Assembly (NCBI GenBank): GCA_900315875.1
Contig: ONAX01000021.1
Coordinates: 1-46,883, forward strand
Source of the DNA: an uncultured Eubacteriales bacterium
GTDB lineage: Bacteria > Bacillota > Clostridia > Oscillospirales > Acutalibacteraceae
Length of the DNA stretch: 46,883 bases
Direction of reading: 5' to 3'
A model generated the notes under the pieces. It had not been told where the DNA came from and searched no databases. It saw only the letters and a program-made list of their open reading frames with translations. Both the position numbers and the translations under genes were made by a program. Numbering within the stretch: position 1 is the stretch's first letter; every line of letters starts with the position of its first letter. Shown piece after piece: positions 40,299-46,883 of this stretch.

Positions 40299-41270
40299 AT
40301 GACAGGATATTATCCTGAAGGCAAACTCATAGCAACCACTGAAAATGCAGCTGCAATGCAGTCTGTATCGTCTCTTGCAGATGCTCTGCGTGAAGGAAAA
40401 ATTCTTGAAGGACGGGCTATCGTATGTGATTCTTCGCATAATCTTATTGTGGATCTCGGCGTTATGAAGGGAATAATTCCTCGTGAGGAGGGCGCAATAG
40501 GTATTCGCGAGGGTACGGTGCGTGATATTGCCGTTATCTCAAGAGTGAACCGTCCTGTATGCTTTGTTGTGACTGATATCAGGAAAAACGATGCCGGCAG
40601 ACCGGTTGCAATTCTGTCACGTCGTCTGGCACAGGAACGCTGCATGCGCGAATATATCGGCAGCCTTGTTCCCGGCGATGTGATTGATGCAAAAATTACT
40701 CATCTGGATTCCTTCGGCGCCTTTGCTGATATCGGCTGCGGAATAGTATCCCTTCTGCCGATCGATTCGATATCAGTTTCCAGGATAGATCATCCGAGAG
40801 AACGATTTACCGTAGGCATGGATATCAGAGCGGCAGTAAAAAGCATCGACTGCGGCAGAATAAGTCTTACTCACAAAGAACTGCTGGGAACCTGGGAGGA
40901 GAATGTCAGCTCCTTTGAAATCGGAGAAACAGTTGCCGGAATTGTTCGTTCCGTGGAGGAATACGGTGCATTTATAGAGCTTGCACCCAACCTTGCAGGA
41001 CTTGCTGAAATGAAGGATGGAATCAGTGTTGGTCAGCAGGCGAGCGTATATATCAAAAATATTATTCCGTCCAGGATGAAAATCAAGCTTATAATAATTG
41101 ATACCTTCGATTACGAATACCGTCCGTCCGAGCCGGAATACTTTTTCCTCGGTGACCATATGGATTATTTCCGCTATTCTCCACCATCGTCCGACAAGGT
41201 TATCGAAACGGATTTCGAGGCTGCAGCGGTTTCCGTGGGAGAGTATACTGCATGCACAACAAGGGCATAA
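40299..41270 (+). CDS. S1 RNA-binding domain protein (ribosomal S1-like)
   Basis: 323 aa with S1/OB modules. The first (about 35-110) is LEGRAIVCDSSHNLIVDLG, the second (about 123-190) GDVIDAKITHLDSFGAFADIGCGIVSLLP, the third (about 207-265) ETVAGIVRSVEEYGAFIELAPNLAGLAE. The SFGAF and EYGAF strands with aromatic residues are RNA-contact positions. Such short S1-like proteins in Clostridia bind mRNA or aid translation; they are not full S1. AAAGGAA precedes the ATG. No operon partner; it converges on the glycosylase-like gene six bases away. Confidence 0.85.
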   Translation: MTGYYPEGKLIATTENAAAMQSVSSLADALREGKILEGRAIVCDSSHNLIVDLGVMKGIIPREEGAIGIREGTVRDIAVISRVNRPVCFVVTDIRKNDAGRPVAILSRRLAQERCMREYIGSLVPGDVIDAKITHLDSFGAFADIGCGIVSLLPIDSISVSRIDHPRERFTVGMDIRAAVKSIDCGRISLTHKELLGTWEENVSSFEIGETVAGIVRSVEEYGAFIELAPNLAGLAEMKDGISVGQQASVYIKNIIPSRMKIKLIIIDTFDYEYRPSEPEYFFLGDHMDYFRYSPPSSDKVIETDFEAAAVSVGEYTACTTRA

Positions 41271-41276
41271 CCGGTA

Positions 41277-41819
41277 TTATCTGAGCTGGCGGAGTATTTC
41301 ATCGGTGGCAACTTCTAATCTCTTAGCAGTCGAATCTGGTGCGCCTCTCTGAATAGGATTTCCGTCTATATCGGTTTTGATTCCGCTGTTGAGGCTCAGA
41401 AATGACAGATGACGGCTATAGAGGAATCTGACATCCGGAAAACGACCTTTTATTTCCTCTGCAGCGAATGCAGCGCTGTTTCCGAAGGTTATTATAACGT
41501 CATATCCTGAAATGTCACTGGCAAGTCTTTCGAGATTTTCAGGTGATTTTATCTCCTTACGGGAAGGCTCTGTTCTGCCGTCAAAGGCCATATAGTGAAC
41601 GGATTCCGAAGAATTAGTAATCCTGTAATCGTAGCGGTCTACGGAAGGAAAAAGCTCAGGCATTTCAGCCTTCAGATAAACGAGCATTGCGTCGAGGTTT
41701 TTTCCGGTCTGTCCGTTGACCAGCCTGCCGCTTTTTTCCTCCTCCTGACCCGGACAGGCAAATATAAATGCTGTTTTTATCCCGGGAATTCCTTCATTTC
41801 TTTTAACAATATTACTCAA
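41277..41819 (-). CDS. uracil-DNA glycosylase superfamily-like protein
   Basis: 180 aa. FIFACPGQEEEKSGRLVNGQ, TGKNLDAML is the first motif region of family 4/5-type UDG proteins (G/A-x-x-PG-x-x-E-x-x-xG). YDVIITFGNSAAFAAEEI is the middle strand, and SRHLSFLSLN takes the place of the HPS loop. The usual catalytic residues are only partly present, so substrate and activity are unsure. It might excise uracil or be a non-catalytic relative. The start is TTG at 41819 with GGAGTG about 11 bases upstream; a nearer ATG is out of frame. Six bases separate it from the convergent S1-like gene. Confidence 0.65.
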   Translation of the reverse strand: MSNIVKRNEGIPGIKTAFIFACPGQEEEKSGRLVNGQTGKNLDAMLVYLKAEMPELFPSVDRYDYRITNSSESVHYMAFDGRTEPSRKEIKSPENLERLASDISGYDVIITFGNSAAFAAEEIKGRFPDVRFLYSRHLSFLSLNSGIKTDIDGNPIQRGAPDSTAKRLEVATDEILRQLR

Positions 41820-41890
41820 AGTACCATTTCACTCCAATTACAATAAATAATATATAATTATAAAATCTATGGCATAGGTTGTCAATAGAA

Positions 41891-41944
41891 TAATTATTGT
41901 ACTGCATTCTTCATTGTGTAATTATTGTACTGCATTCTTCATTG
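41891..41944. repeat. 28-base tandem duplication upstream of dapF
   Basis: The 26 bases from TAATTATTGTACTGCATTCT onward at 41891-41916 recur exactly at 41919-41944, giving a 28-base period. It lies in the 430-base gap between the glycosylase-like gene and dapF and does not belong to a recognised element. Confidence 0.75.
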
Positions 41945-42175
41945 CCACTACACCCATGATGGTTTCAGGCTTATGCTTTTATCAGTGATTAATTGAAATA
42001 TTGTTCTACTCGGACAACATAGTAGAATGTCAGTAATAGTTGAATCACCGCAAAACTGCGACCACGATCAGCCAGATAATGGTACGGATTCAGAGCGAAG
42101 CGACAAACACGAACGTGATGCATCGTCACTCTATATCAAAATGGCACTTCCTTCGGGCGTTTGCTGTTGGTTGGA
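41945..42175. other. intergenic region before the dapF promoter
   Basis: This stretch has no gene that I accept. A rightward frame from about 42040 reads through the dapF promoter and ends at 42249, directly before dapF, without a ribosome binding site of its own. Its middle part (TNTNVMHRHSISKWHFLRAF) has a composition unlike random sequence, so this may be a relic or a dispersed repeat fragment. Confidence 0.35.
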
Positions 42176-42204
42176 TTGAAATTTTGGGGAAGTTGTGGTA
42201 TTAT
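42176..42204 (+). promoter_or_regulatory. dapF promoter
   Basis: TTGAAA (42176-42181), 17 bases, TATTAT (42199-42204) with extended TGG, 45 bases before the ATG at 42250, which has AGGAGG. Confidence 0.7.
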
Positions 42205-42249
42205 ATTGGTGACGAAATTGTCGAGTGCTTGATATCAGGAGGAAAATAA

Positions 42250-43119
42250 ATGAAGTACGAATTTGTCAAAATGCATGGTGCAGGAAATGATTATGTGTAT
42301 GTAGATTGCTTCAAGAATGCAATACATGACCCGAATAAGCTAAGTATGCTTGTTTCTGACAGACATAAGGGTATCGGTGCTGACGGACTTGTAATGATTT
42401 GCCCGTCGGATGTGGCAGATGCAAAGATGCGCATGTTCAATGCTGATGGTTCAGAGGGAAATATGTGCGGAAATGCTATCAGATGCGTTACTAAATATCT
42501 ATTTGATAACGGATACGTTGATAAGGATAATATTACTATAGAAACAAAAAGCGGAATAAAAAGTATTAAAGTCAAGACTGAAAATAATCGCTTTGTAAGT
42601 GCTGCAGTCAATATGGGAAAGGCTGTGTTTGAGCCTACCCTTATTCCGGTTGGCGTCGGAGGGGAAACTTTTATCAATCAGCCGATAAACATACTCGGAA
42701 AACCGTATCTGTGTACAGCGGTTTCAATGGGTAATCCTCATTGTGTAACCTTTGTGGACGATACGCAGGGAATCGATATTGAAAAAATCGGTCCGGTTTT
42801 TGAGAACCATCCCCTGTTCCCCGATCGTGTAAATACTGAATTCATAAAAGTAATTGATGAGACTAACCTCGAAATGCGCGTTTGGGAGCGCGGCTCGGGT
42901 GAAACAATGGCATGTGGTACCGGCTCTTGTGCAGCGGTCGCAGCGGCGGTCGCAACGGGAAAATGCAAAGCCGATACCCCTGTGAGTGTACACCTTCGCG
43001 GAGGAATACTTGTTGATACCTACCTTTCCGACGGTACAGTCATTATGGAGGGCGGAGCAAAAACTGTTTTCTCAGGTGTTATCGATACGGTAGAGCTTAC
43101 CGAATCATTCGACAAGTGA
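42250..43119 (+). CDS. dapF: diaminopimelate epimerase
   Basis: 289 aa, full length. It starts with FVKMHGAGNDYVYVDCF. The two catalytic cysteines are C73 in GNMCGNAIRC and C221 in MACGTGSC, each in the proper motif, and GSGETMACGTGSCAAV contains the phosphate-like binding loop. It converts LL- to meso-diaminopimelate, the direct precursor of lysine and of the peptidoglycan cross-link, so the cell wall is of the mDAP type. It is monocistronic, with promoter and terminator of its own. Confidence 0.96.
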   Translation: MKYEFVKMHGAGNDYVYVDCFKNAIHDPNKLSMLVSDRHKGIGADGLVMICPSDVADAKMRMFNADGSEGNMCGNAIRCVTKYLFDNGYVDKDNITIETKSGIKSIKVKTENNRFVSAAVNMGKAVFEPTLIPVGVGGETFINQPINILGKPYLCTAVSMGNPHCVTFVDDTQGIDIEKIGPVFENHPLFPDRVNTEFIKVIDETNLEMRVWERGSGETMACGTGSCAAVAAAVATGKCKADTPVSVHLRGGILVDTYLSDGTVIMEGGAKTVFSGVIDTVELTESFDK

Positions 43120-43133
43120 CATGCAGCATAAAA

Positions 43134-43180
43134 ACTGACCGGAGTGTCCCACATTTGAGGGATTCCGGTCAGTGTTTTTT
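43134..43180 (+). terminator. dapF terminator
   Basis: ACTGACCGGA (43134-43143) pairs with TCCGGTCAGT (43164-43173), with an inner TCCC/GGGA stem, then G and six T. Confidence 0.88.
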
Positions 43181-43706
43181 ATGTATTGAGCGGTGACAAA
43201 ACTACGCTGCCGCTTTTTCTTGTTGCTTTCATGTCGATTATGCGCTGATTTTCGGATCCGCGGAAATTCAGCATCAGATTTCTCAGCTCTTCGACAAATT
43301 TTCCGTCGACAAGGATATCAATATTATCAAGAATTTCGTCTGTGCATTCTATGTACCTGCATCCGCCTGGGATAAGGTCTTTGTCATACTTAAAGCCTGT
43401 ATACATCCATATATCCCTGCCGGGAAGTTCCTTTCTGACCCTGCGTATAAGCTTTACGACCTCAATCTGGTTGGAAGGCTCAAAGGGTTCACCGCCGAGA
43501 ATAGTCAGACCGTTGTAATAATCCTTGGAAAGCTCTTCGATGATATAATCCTCTGTTTCCTGTGTGTATGGCTGACCGTATTCAAAATCCCATGTCTGAG
43601 GCTGAAAGCAGCCCTTACAGTGATTTGTGCAGCCGGAAACAAACAGGCTGACCCTAAGCCCAACGCCGTTAGCACAATCCGCAGTAATGATCTCTCCGAT
43701 ATACAT
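43179..43706 (-). CDS. nrdG: anaerobic ribonucleotide reductase activating protein
   Basis: 175 aa. The radical-SAM motif is at C26, C30 and C33 (CTNHCKGC) within VSLFVSGCTNHCKGCFQPQTWDF, followed by LTILGGEPFEPSNQ and the MYTGFKYD segment. NrdG uses S-adenosylmethionine to make the glycyl radical on NrdD. Its size and sequence are standard. GGAGGAT precedes the ATG. It follows nrdD on the same strand with a 68-base gap holding a terminator-like hairpin. Confidence 0.95.
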   Translation of the reverse strand: MYIGEIITADCANGVGLRVSLFVSGCTNHCKGCFQPQTWDFEYGQPYTQETEDYIIEELSKDYYNGLTILGGEPFEPSNQIEVVKLIRRVRKELPGRDIWMYTGFKYDKDLIPGGCRYIECTDEILDNIDILVDGKFVEELRNLMLNFRGSENQRIIDMKATRKSGSVVLSPLNT

Positions 43707-43731
43707 AAGAAGATCCTCCGTGATCTGTCAT

Positions 43732-43765
43732 AGAATAAAAACGGGGAGCAGTATTAATGCTCCCC
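43732..43765 (-). terminator. attenuator-like hairpin between nrdD and nrdG
   Basis: GGGGAGCA (43743-43750) pairs with TGCTCCCC (43758-43765); on the minus strand CGTTTTTATT follows. It should lower nrdG relative to nrdD, in keeping with the small amount of activase needed. Confidence 0.7.
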
Positions 43766-43774
43766 TGAATTGTA

Positions 43775-45994
43775 TCAGCAGGTGGTTTTTGATGGAGCTG
43801 CAGGTGCAAAGCTGTTCATCGAAAGATGAAGCACTCTTTCCTTTATCTCCTGAGTTCTGCCCTGATTCCAGAACTGCGTTCCGATATAGCCGCATGTTCT
43901 TCTTGCAACGTTCATCTTGTTCTGATCTCTGTTTTTGCAGTTGGGGCATTCCCAGACGAGCTTGCCGTCCTCGTCCTTGACAATCTGTATCTCTCCGCTG
44001 AAGCCGCAGACCTGGCAGAAATCGCTCTTTGTGTTTAGCTCAGCATACATAATGTTGTCATATATAAAGCGGATTACCTGCATTACGGCAGGAATGTTGT
44101 TCTGCATGTTGGGAACTTCAACATAAGAAATTGCACCGCCCGGTGACAGAGCCTGGAACTGGGATTCGAGCTTCAGCTTATCAAATGCGCTGATCTCCTC
44201 AGTAACATGGACGTGATAGCTGTTTGTGATGTAGTTTCTGTCAGTAATGCCCTTGATAATGCCGAAACGCTTCTGCAGGCACTTTGCGAATTTGTATGTT
44301 GTGCTTTCAAGCGGTGTGCCGTAAAGGCTATAGTCTATCTTTTCGGCAGCCTTCCACTTAGCGCAGTACTCGTTGAGCTTCTTCATGATCTTCAGACCAA
44401 GCTCTTTGCCCTCTTCTTCGGTAAGCTTTTTACCGTTGAGGCTGTATACGCACTCCCACAGACCGGCATAACCGAGTGAAAGCGTTGAGTAGCCGCCGTA
44501 TAGGAGCTTATCAATAGCCTCGCCCTTCTTCAGCCTGGAGATAGCACCGTACTGCCACAGTATCGGAGCAGCATCTGACAGAGTGCCCTTGAGTCTTTCA
44601 TGACGGCAGCGCAGGGCTCTGTGGCAAAGCTCCATTCTCTCGTCAAAGATCTCCCAGAATTTATTGATATCCTTCTGAGCAGAAAGACCAATGTCGACAA
44701 GGTTTACTGTAACAACACCCTGATTAAAGCGTCCGTAATACTTCGGCTTTCCGTTTTCGTCAATATACGGAGTAAGGAAGCTGCGGCAACCCATGCATGT
44801 ATAGCAGTGACCGTCACCGTTTTTGTCAATCTTGTTCTGCAGCATAACCTTTTCGGAAATATAATCCGGAACCATTCGCTTTGCTGTACATTTAGCAGCA
44901 AGCTCTGTAAGATAATAATATGGATCGCCCTCGTGGATATTGTCCTCCTCAAGAACGTATATAAGCTTCGGGAAAGCAGGTGTAATCCATACGCCGGCTT
45001 CATTCTTTACACCTGTATAACGCTGCTTAAGGGTTTCCTCGATTATCATTGCGAGGTCAGCCTTTTCTCTTTCGCTTCTTGCTTCATTGAGGTACATAAA
45101 AACAGTTACGAAAGGAGCCTGACCGTTTGTTGTAAGAAGTGTTACAACCTGATACTGAATGGTCTGAACGCCCTTGGTGATCTCTTTTCTGAGTCTTTCC
45201 TCGACAATCTTGCTGATAGTCTCTTCGGGGACATCTGCACCCATTTCCTTGAGCTCCTCCAGAAACTCCCGTCTGATCTTCTCGCGTGAGATCTGTACAA
45301 ACGGAGCAAGGTGCGTGAGGCTGATGCTCTGTCCGCCATACTGGTTGCTGGCAACCTGTGCAATGATCTGTGTAGCGATATTGCAGGCGGTGGAAAAGCT
45401 GTGGGGCTTCTCTATAAGCGTTTCACTGATAACTGTGCCGTTCTGGAGCATGTCCTCAAGATTAACAAGGTCACAGTTGTGCATATGCTGAGCAAAGTAG
45501 TCAGCATCGTGGAAATGGATAATTCCTTTTTCGTGAGCCTCTACTATATCATAAGGAAGAAGCATTCTTCTTGTAAGGTCCTTGCTGACCTCACCGGCCA
45601 TATAGTCACGCTGAACGCTGTTGACTGTAGGGTTCTTGTTGGAATTCTCCTGCTTCGCTTCCTCGTTGTTACATTCTATAAGGCTCAGTATCTTATTATC
45701 TGTAGTATTTGAGGAACGAATAAGTGAACGCGTATAACGATAGCGGACATAATTCTTGGCAAGCTGGAAAGCTCCCTTTGCCATGATCTGATCCTCTACC
45801 ATATCTTGTATTTCCTCAACGGAAACCGCTCTGCCCATTTTTGAGCATTTGTATTCGACATATTCTGCAACATCGCGAATCTGCTCTTCGGACAGCTTGT
45901 TGTTCTCTGTTGCATTGTTTGCCTTCATTACGGCGTTGAATATCTTTTCGCCGTTAAAGAGCTCCTCGGAGGAATCTCTTTTGATAATCTTCAT
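43775..45994 (-). CDS. nrdD: anaerobic ribonucleoside-triphosphate reductase
   Basis: 739 aa, class III. The N-terminal 90 residues are an ATP-cone (MKIIKRDSSEELFNGEKIFN, AVMKANNA) for allosteric control. The ten-stranded barrel follows, with HFHDADYFAQHMHNCDL and the VTLLTTNGQAPFVTVFMYL segment. A four-cysteine zinc site lies near the end (CQVCGFSG and CPNCKNRDQ). The radical glycine is G702 in RRTCGYIG. It reduces NTPs to dNTPs with formate under strict anoxia. GGAGATG lies before the ATG. Together with divergent Crp/Fnr control this marks an obligate anaerobe. Confidence 0.96.
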   Translation of the reverse strand: MKIIKRDSSEELFNGEKIFNAVMKANNATENNKLSEEQIRDVAEYVEYKCSKMGRAVSVEEIQDMVEDQIMAKGAFQLAKNYVRYRYTRSLIRSSNTTDNKILSLIECNNEEAKQENSNKNPTVNSVQRDYMAGEVSKDLTRRMLLPYDIVEAHEKGIIHFHDADYFAQHMHNCDLVNLEDMLQNGTVISETLIEKPHSFSTACNIATQIIAQVASNQYGGQSISLTHLAPFVQISREKIRREFLEELKEMGADVPEETISKIVEERLRKEITKGVQTIQYQVVTLLTTNGQAPFVTVFMYLNEARSEREKADLAMIIEETLKQRYTGVKNEAGVWITPAFPKLIYVLEEDNIHEGDPYYYLTELAAKCTAKRMVPDYISEKVMLQNKIDKNGDGHCYTCMGCRSFLTPYIDENGKPKYYGRFNQGVVTVNLVDIGLSAQKDINKFWEIFDERMELCHRALRCRHERLKGTLSDAAPILWQYGAISRLKKGEAIDKLLYGGYSTLSLGYAGLWECVYSLNGKKLTEEEGKELGLKIMKKLNEYCAKWKAAEKIDYSLYGTPLESTTYKFAKCLQKRFGIIKGITDRNYITNSYHVHVTEEISAFDKLKLESQFQALSPGGAISYVEVPNMQNNIPAVMQVIRFIYDNIMYAELNTKSDFCQVCGFSGEIQIVKDEDGKLVWECPNCKNRDQNKMNVARRTCGYIGTQFWNQGRTQEIKERVLHLSMNSFAPAAPSKTTC

Positions 45995-46069
45995 TTAAAT
46001 TCATCTCCAAATCAATGTTTTTCCGAATTGCGTGTAATATGTATTCTATATCAAAAACGGGTAAAAGTC

Positions 46070-46085
46070 TGTTGCAATTGCAACA
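46070..46085. promoter_or_regulatory. perfect 16-base palindrome between nrdD and the Crp/Fnr gene
   Basis: TGTTGCAATTGCAACA is fully self-complementary. It sits in the 160-base divergent intergenic region, 76 bases from nrdD and 70 bases from the regulator. Its two-fold symmetry and 5-6 base half sites fit a Crp/Fnr dimer. TTGCAA at 46078-46083 can also be a -35 for TACTAT at 46100-46105 reading toward the regulator. The site could control both genes. Confidence 0.6.
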
Positions 46086-46154
46086 TTTTTGTGTTACAAT
46101 ACTATATATAGCGTTTTATACAAAAAAATCCACATTATGTAGAGGGTGACAGAT

Positions 46155-46784
46155 TTGAATAAAAATACAGGATACGCAGAAAAAAAGAATATTTTTATTT
46201 CCCGCGGCAGGAAGTATTTTTCCTCAAACGTGAAAAGTTTTGGCAGGGGCGATATCATCATCAAGCAGGACGCAATGGCGGAACGCGCACTACTCCTTTT
46301 GAACGGCGTTGCTGTTATGAAAAGCATCAATGACAACGGCGAGGAAAGCATACTTGATCTGTTTGGCAGAGGTGATGTTTTCGGCGGCATGTTTACCCCC
46401 GCCGGAAATGTAAATTTATACTACATAGTTGCAAAGAAAAACTGCGATATTTGTTATATGCAGGATACAACGAAGAACAATTATTCTGAAGAGGAAAATA
46501 TAGAGTATTTGTCATTTATAAAATCGGTTGTATCCGAAAATTTTTCAAGACAAATGCTTCACACTGACATTCTTGCTCAGCGGAGTATAAGAAGCAAGCT
46601 TATGACATATTTCATGCTTCTGGCAAGACAGCAAGGAAATGACTTTACATTGCCCCTATCCCTCACCGATACTGCGGATTATATCGCTGTTGACCGCAGT
46701 GCCATGATGCGTGAAATAAAAAAGCTTAACGAGGAAGGGATAATATGTTCCAAGGGTCAGAGAATGGTATTTATCGAGGAGTAG
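46155..46784 (+). CDS. Crp/Fnr-family transcriptional regulator
   Basis: 209 aa. The N-terminal half is a cyclic-nucleotide-binding-type beta barrel (FGRGDIIIKQDAMAERALLL, then a DLFGRGDVFGGMF turn); the C-terminal half is a winged helix (SIRSKLMTYFMLLARQQG, LSLTDTADYIAVDRSAMMRE, KKLNEEGIICSKGQRMVFI). No FNR-type iron-sulfur cysteine set is present at the N-terminus; two Cys lie in NCDICYM. The likely effector is unknown. The start is TTG at 46155 after GAGGGTG; a GTG at 46146 is inside that box. It is divergent from nrdD and probably regulates it. Confidence 0.88.
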   Translation: MNKNTGYAEKKNIFISRGRKYFSSNVKSFGRGDIIIKQDAMAERALLLLNGVAVMKSINDNGEESILDLFGRGDVFGGMFTPAGNVNLYYIVAKKNCDICYMQDTTKNNYSEEENIEYLSFIKSVVSENFSRQMLHTDILAQRSIRSKLMTYFMLLARQQGNDFTLPLSLTDTADYIAVDRSAMMREIKKLNEEGIICSKGQRMVFIEE

Positions 46785-46804
46785 TTTACTTTACATTTGC
46801 AATA

Positions 46805-46820
46805 TACATTATATAGTGTA
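46805..46820. promoter_or_regulatory. near-palindrome after the Crp/Fnr gene
   Basis: TACATTATATAGTGTA is symmetric at 14 of 16 positions. It loosely recalls NrdR boxes (ACAC-n8-GTGT), but it stands 20 bases after the regulator stop with no gene visible before the window end. The rest of the last 100 bases is AT-rich and empty. Confidence 0.25.
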
Positions 46821-46883
46821 ATGTTGATTTCTTTATACTAATGTGGAAAAATAATAATTTTGTAATTTTTGACGAACAATTTA

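Noticed and set aside
42040..42249. Plus-strand frame of 69 codons ending at the dapF start
   Set aside because: It overlaps the dapF promoter and has no ribosome binding site. It was kept only as a possible relic.
46090..46115. NrdR box upstream of nrdD
   Set aside because: ACTATATATAGC in this region is only a partial match to the ACAC...GTGT pattern and there is no second copy at the usual helical spacing.
1..46883. CRISPR array, rRNA genes or insertion sequence
   Set aside because: No regularly spaced repeats with variable spacers were seen; the tandem repeats are coding. No transposase motif or rRNA segment was recognised.

Overview
The window looks like chromosome of a low-to-mid GC, strictly anaerobic Firmicute of the Clostridia, most like a gut Ruminococcus or relative. 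This rests on the [FeFe]-hydrogenase maturation set (hydE, hydG, hydF plus a TM1266-type regulator), the anaerobic ribonucleotide reductase pair nrdD/nrdG, an MscL with a zinc-ribbon tail, a dimeric glycyl-tRNA synthetase, diaminopimelate epimerase, a starch-binding-type lipoprotein, strong AGGAGG-like ribosome binding sites and sigma-A promoters with 17-base spacers. No taxon-defining rRNA is present, so the genus is inference.

Layout. Bases 1-8000 are accessory: an unknown gene, an XRE regulator with an acidic tail paired with an ImmA/IrrE protease, an unknown gene, an NYN-domain nuclease candidate, a frameshifted metallophosphoesterase, an unknown gene with a possible phage-type winged helix, then a macro-domain/HTH protein and a von Willebrand A protein whose ribosome binding site lies inside a long hairpin. 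Bases 8000-17000 hold fucO, tRNA-Leu(UAA), a dense 450-base stretch with a predicted small RNA, two tiny peptides and a ribbon-helix-helix repressor, then a tyrosine recombinase, a PatB-type lyase fused to an ASCH domain, a repeat-bearing lipoprotein, a DMT transporter, an MntR-like regulator, an epimerase and a DinJ/YafQ toxin-antitoxin pair.

Bases 17000-24800 carry queA and the hydrogenase maturation operon. The operon is preceded by a leader with competing terminator and antiterminator pairings, and followed by two broken paralogous membrane-protein genes. Bases 24800-46883 are mostly housekeeping: glyQS, ilvE, mscL, pgeF, two phosphohexomutases (one with a histone-H1-like repeat tail), an HtrA protease, a PHP histidinol phosphatase, a GH3 lipoprotein, an S1-domain protein, a uracil-DNA-glycosylase-like protein, dapF, nrdG/nrdD and a divergent Crp/Fnr regulator. 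A perfect 16-base palindrome separates nrdD from that regulator.

Cooperation between genes. HydE, HydG and HydF build the hydrogenase H-cluster; the hydrogenase itself is not in the window. NrdD and NrdG make deoxynucleotides without oxygen, and the adjacent Crp/Fnr protein probably controls them. The best candidates for undescribed biology are the tRNA-Leu-flanking locus at 9618-10006 (convergent small RNA against a tiny peptide gene), the hyd leader at 18216-18370, and the hairpin that hides the ribosome binding site of the VWA gene at 7281-7339. Several genes differ from an intact reading frame by one base, often in a T-run, so sequencing error must be excluded before those are called pseudogenes or frameshifting genes.
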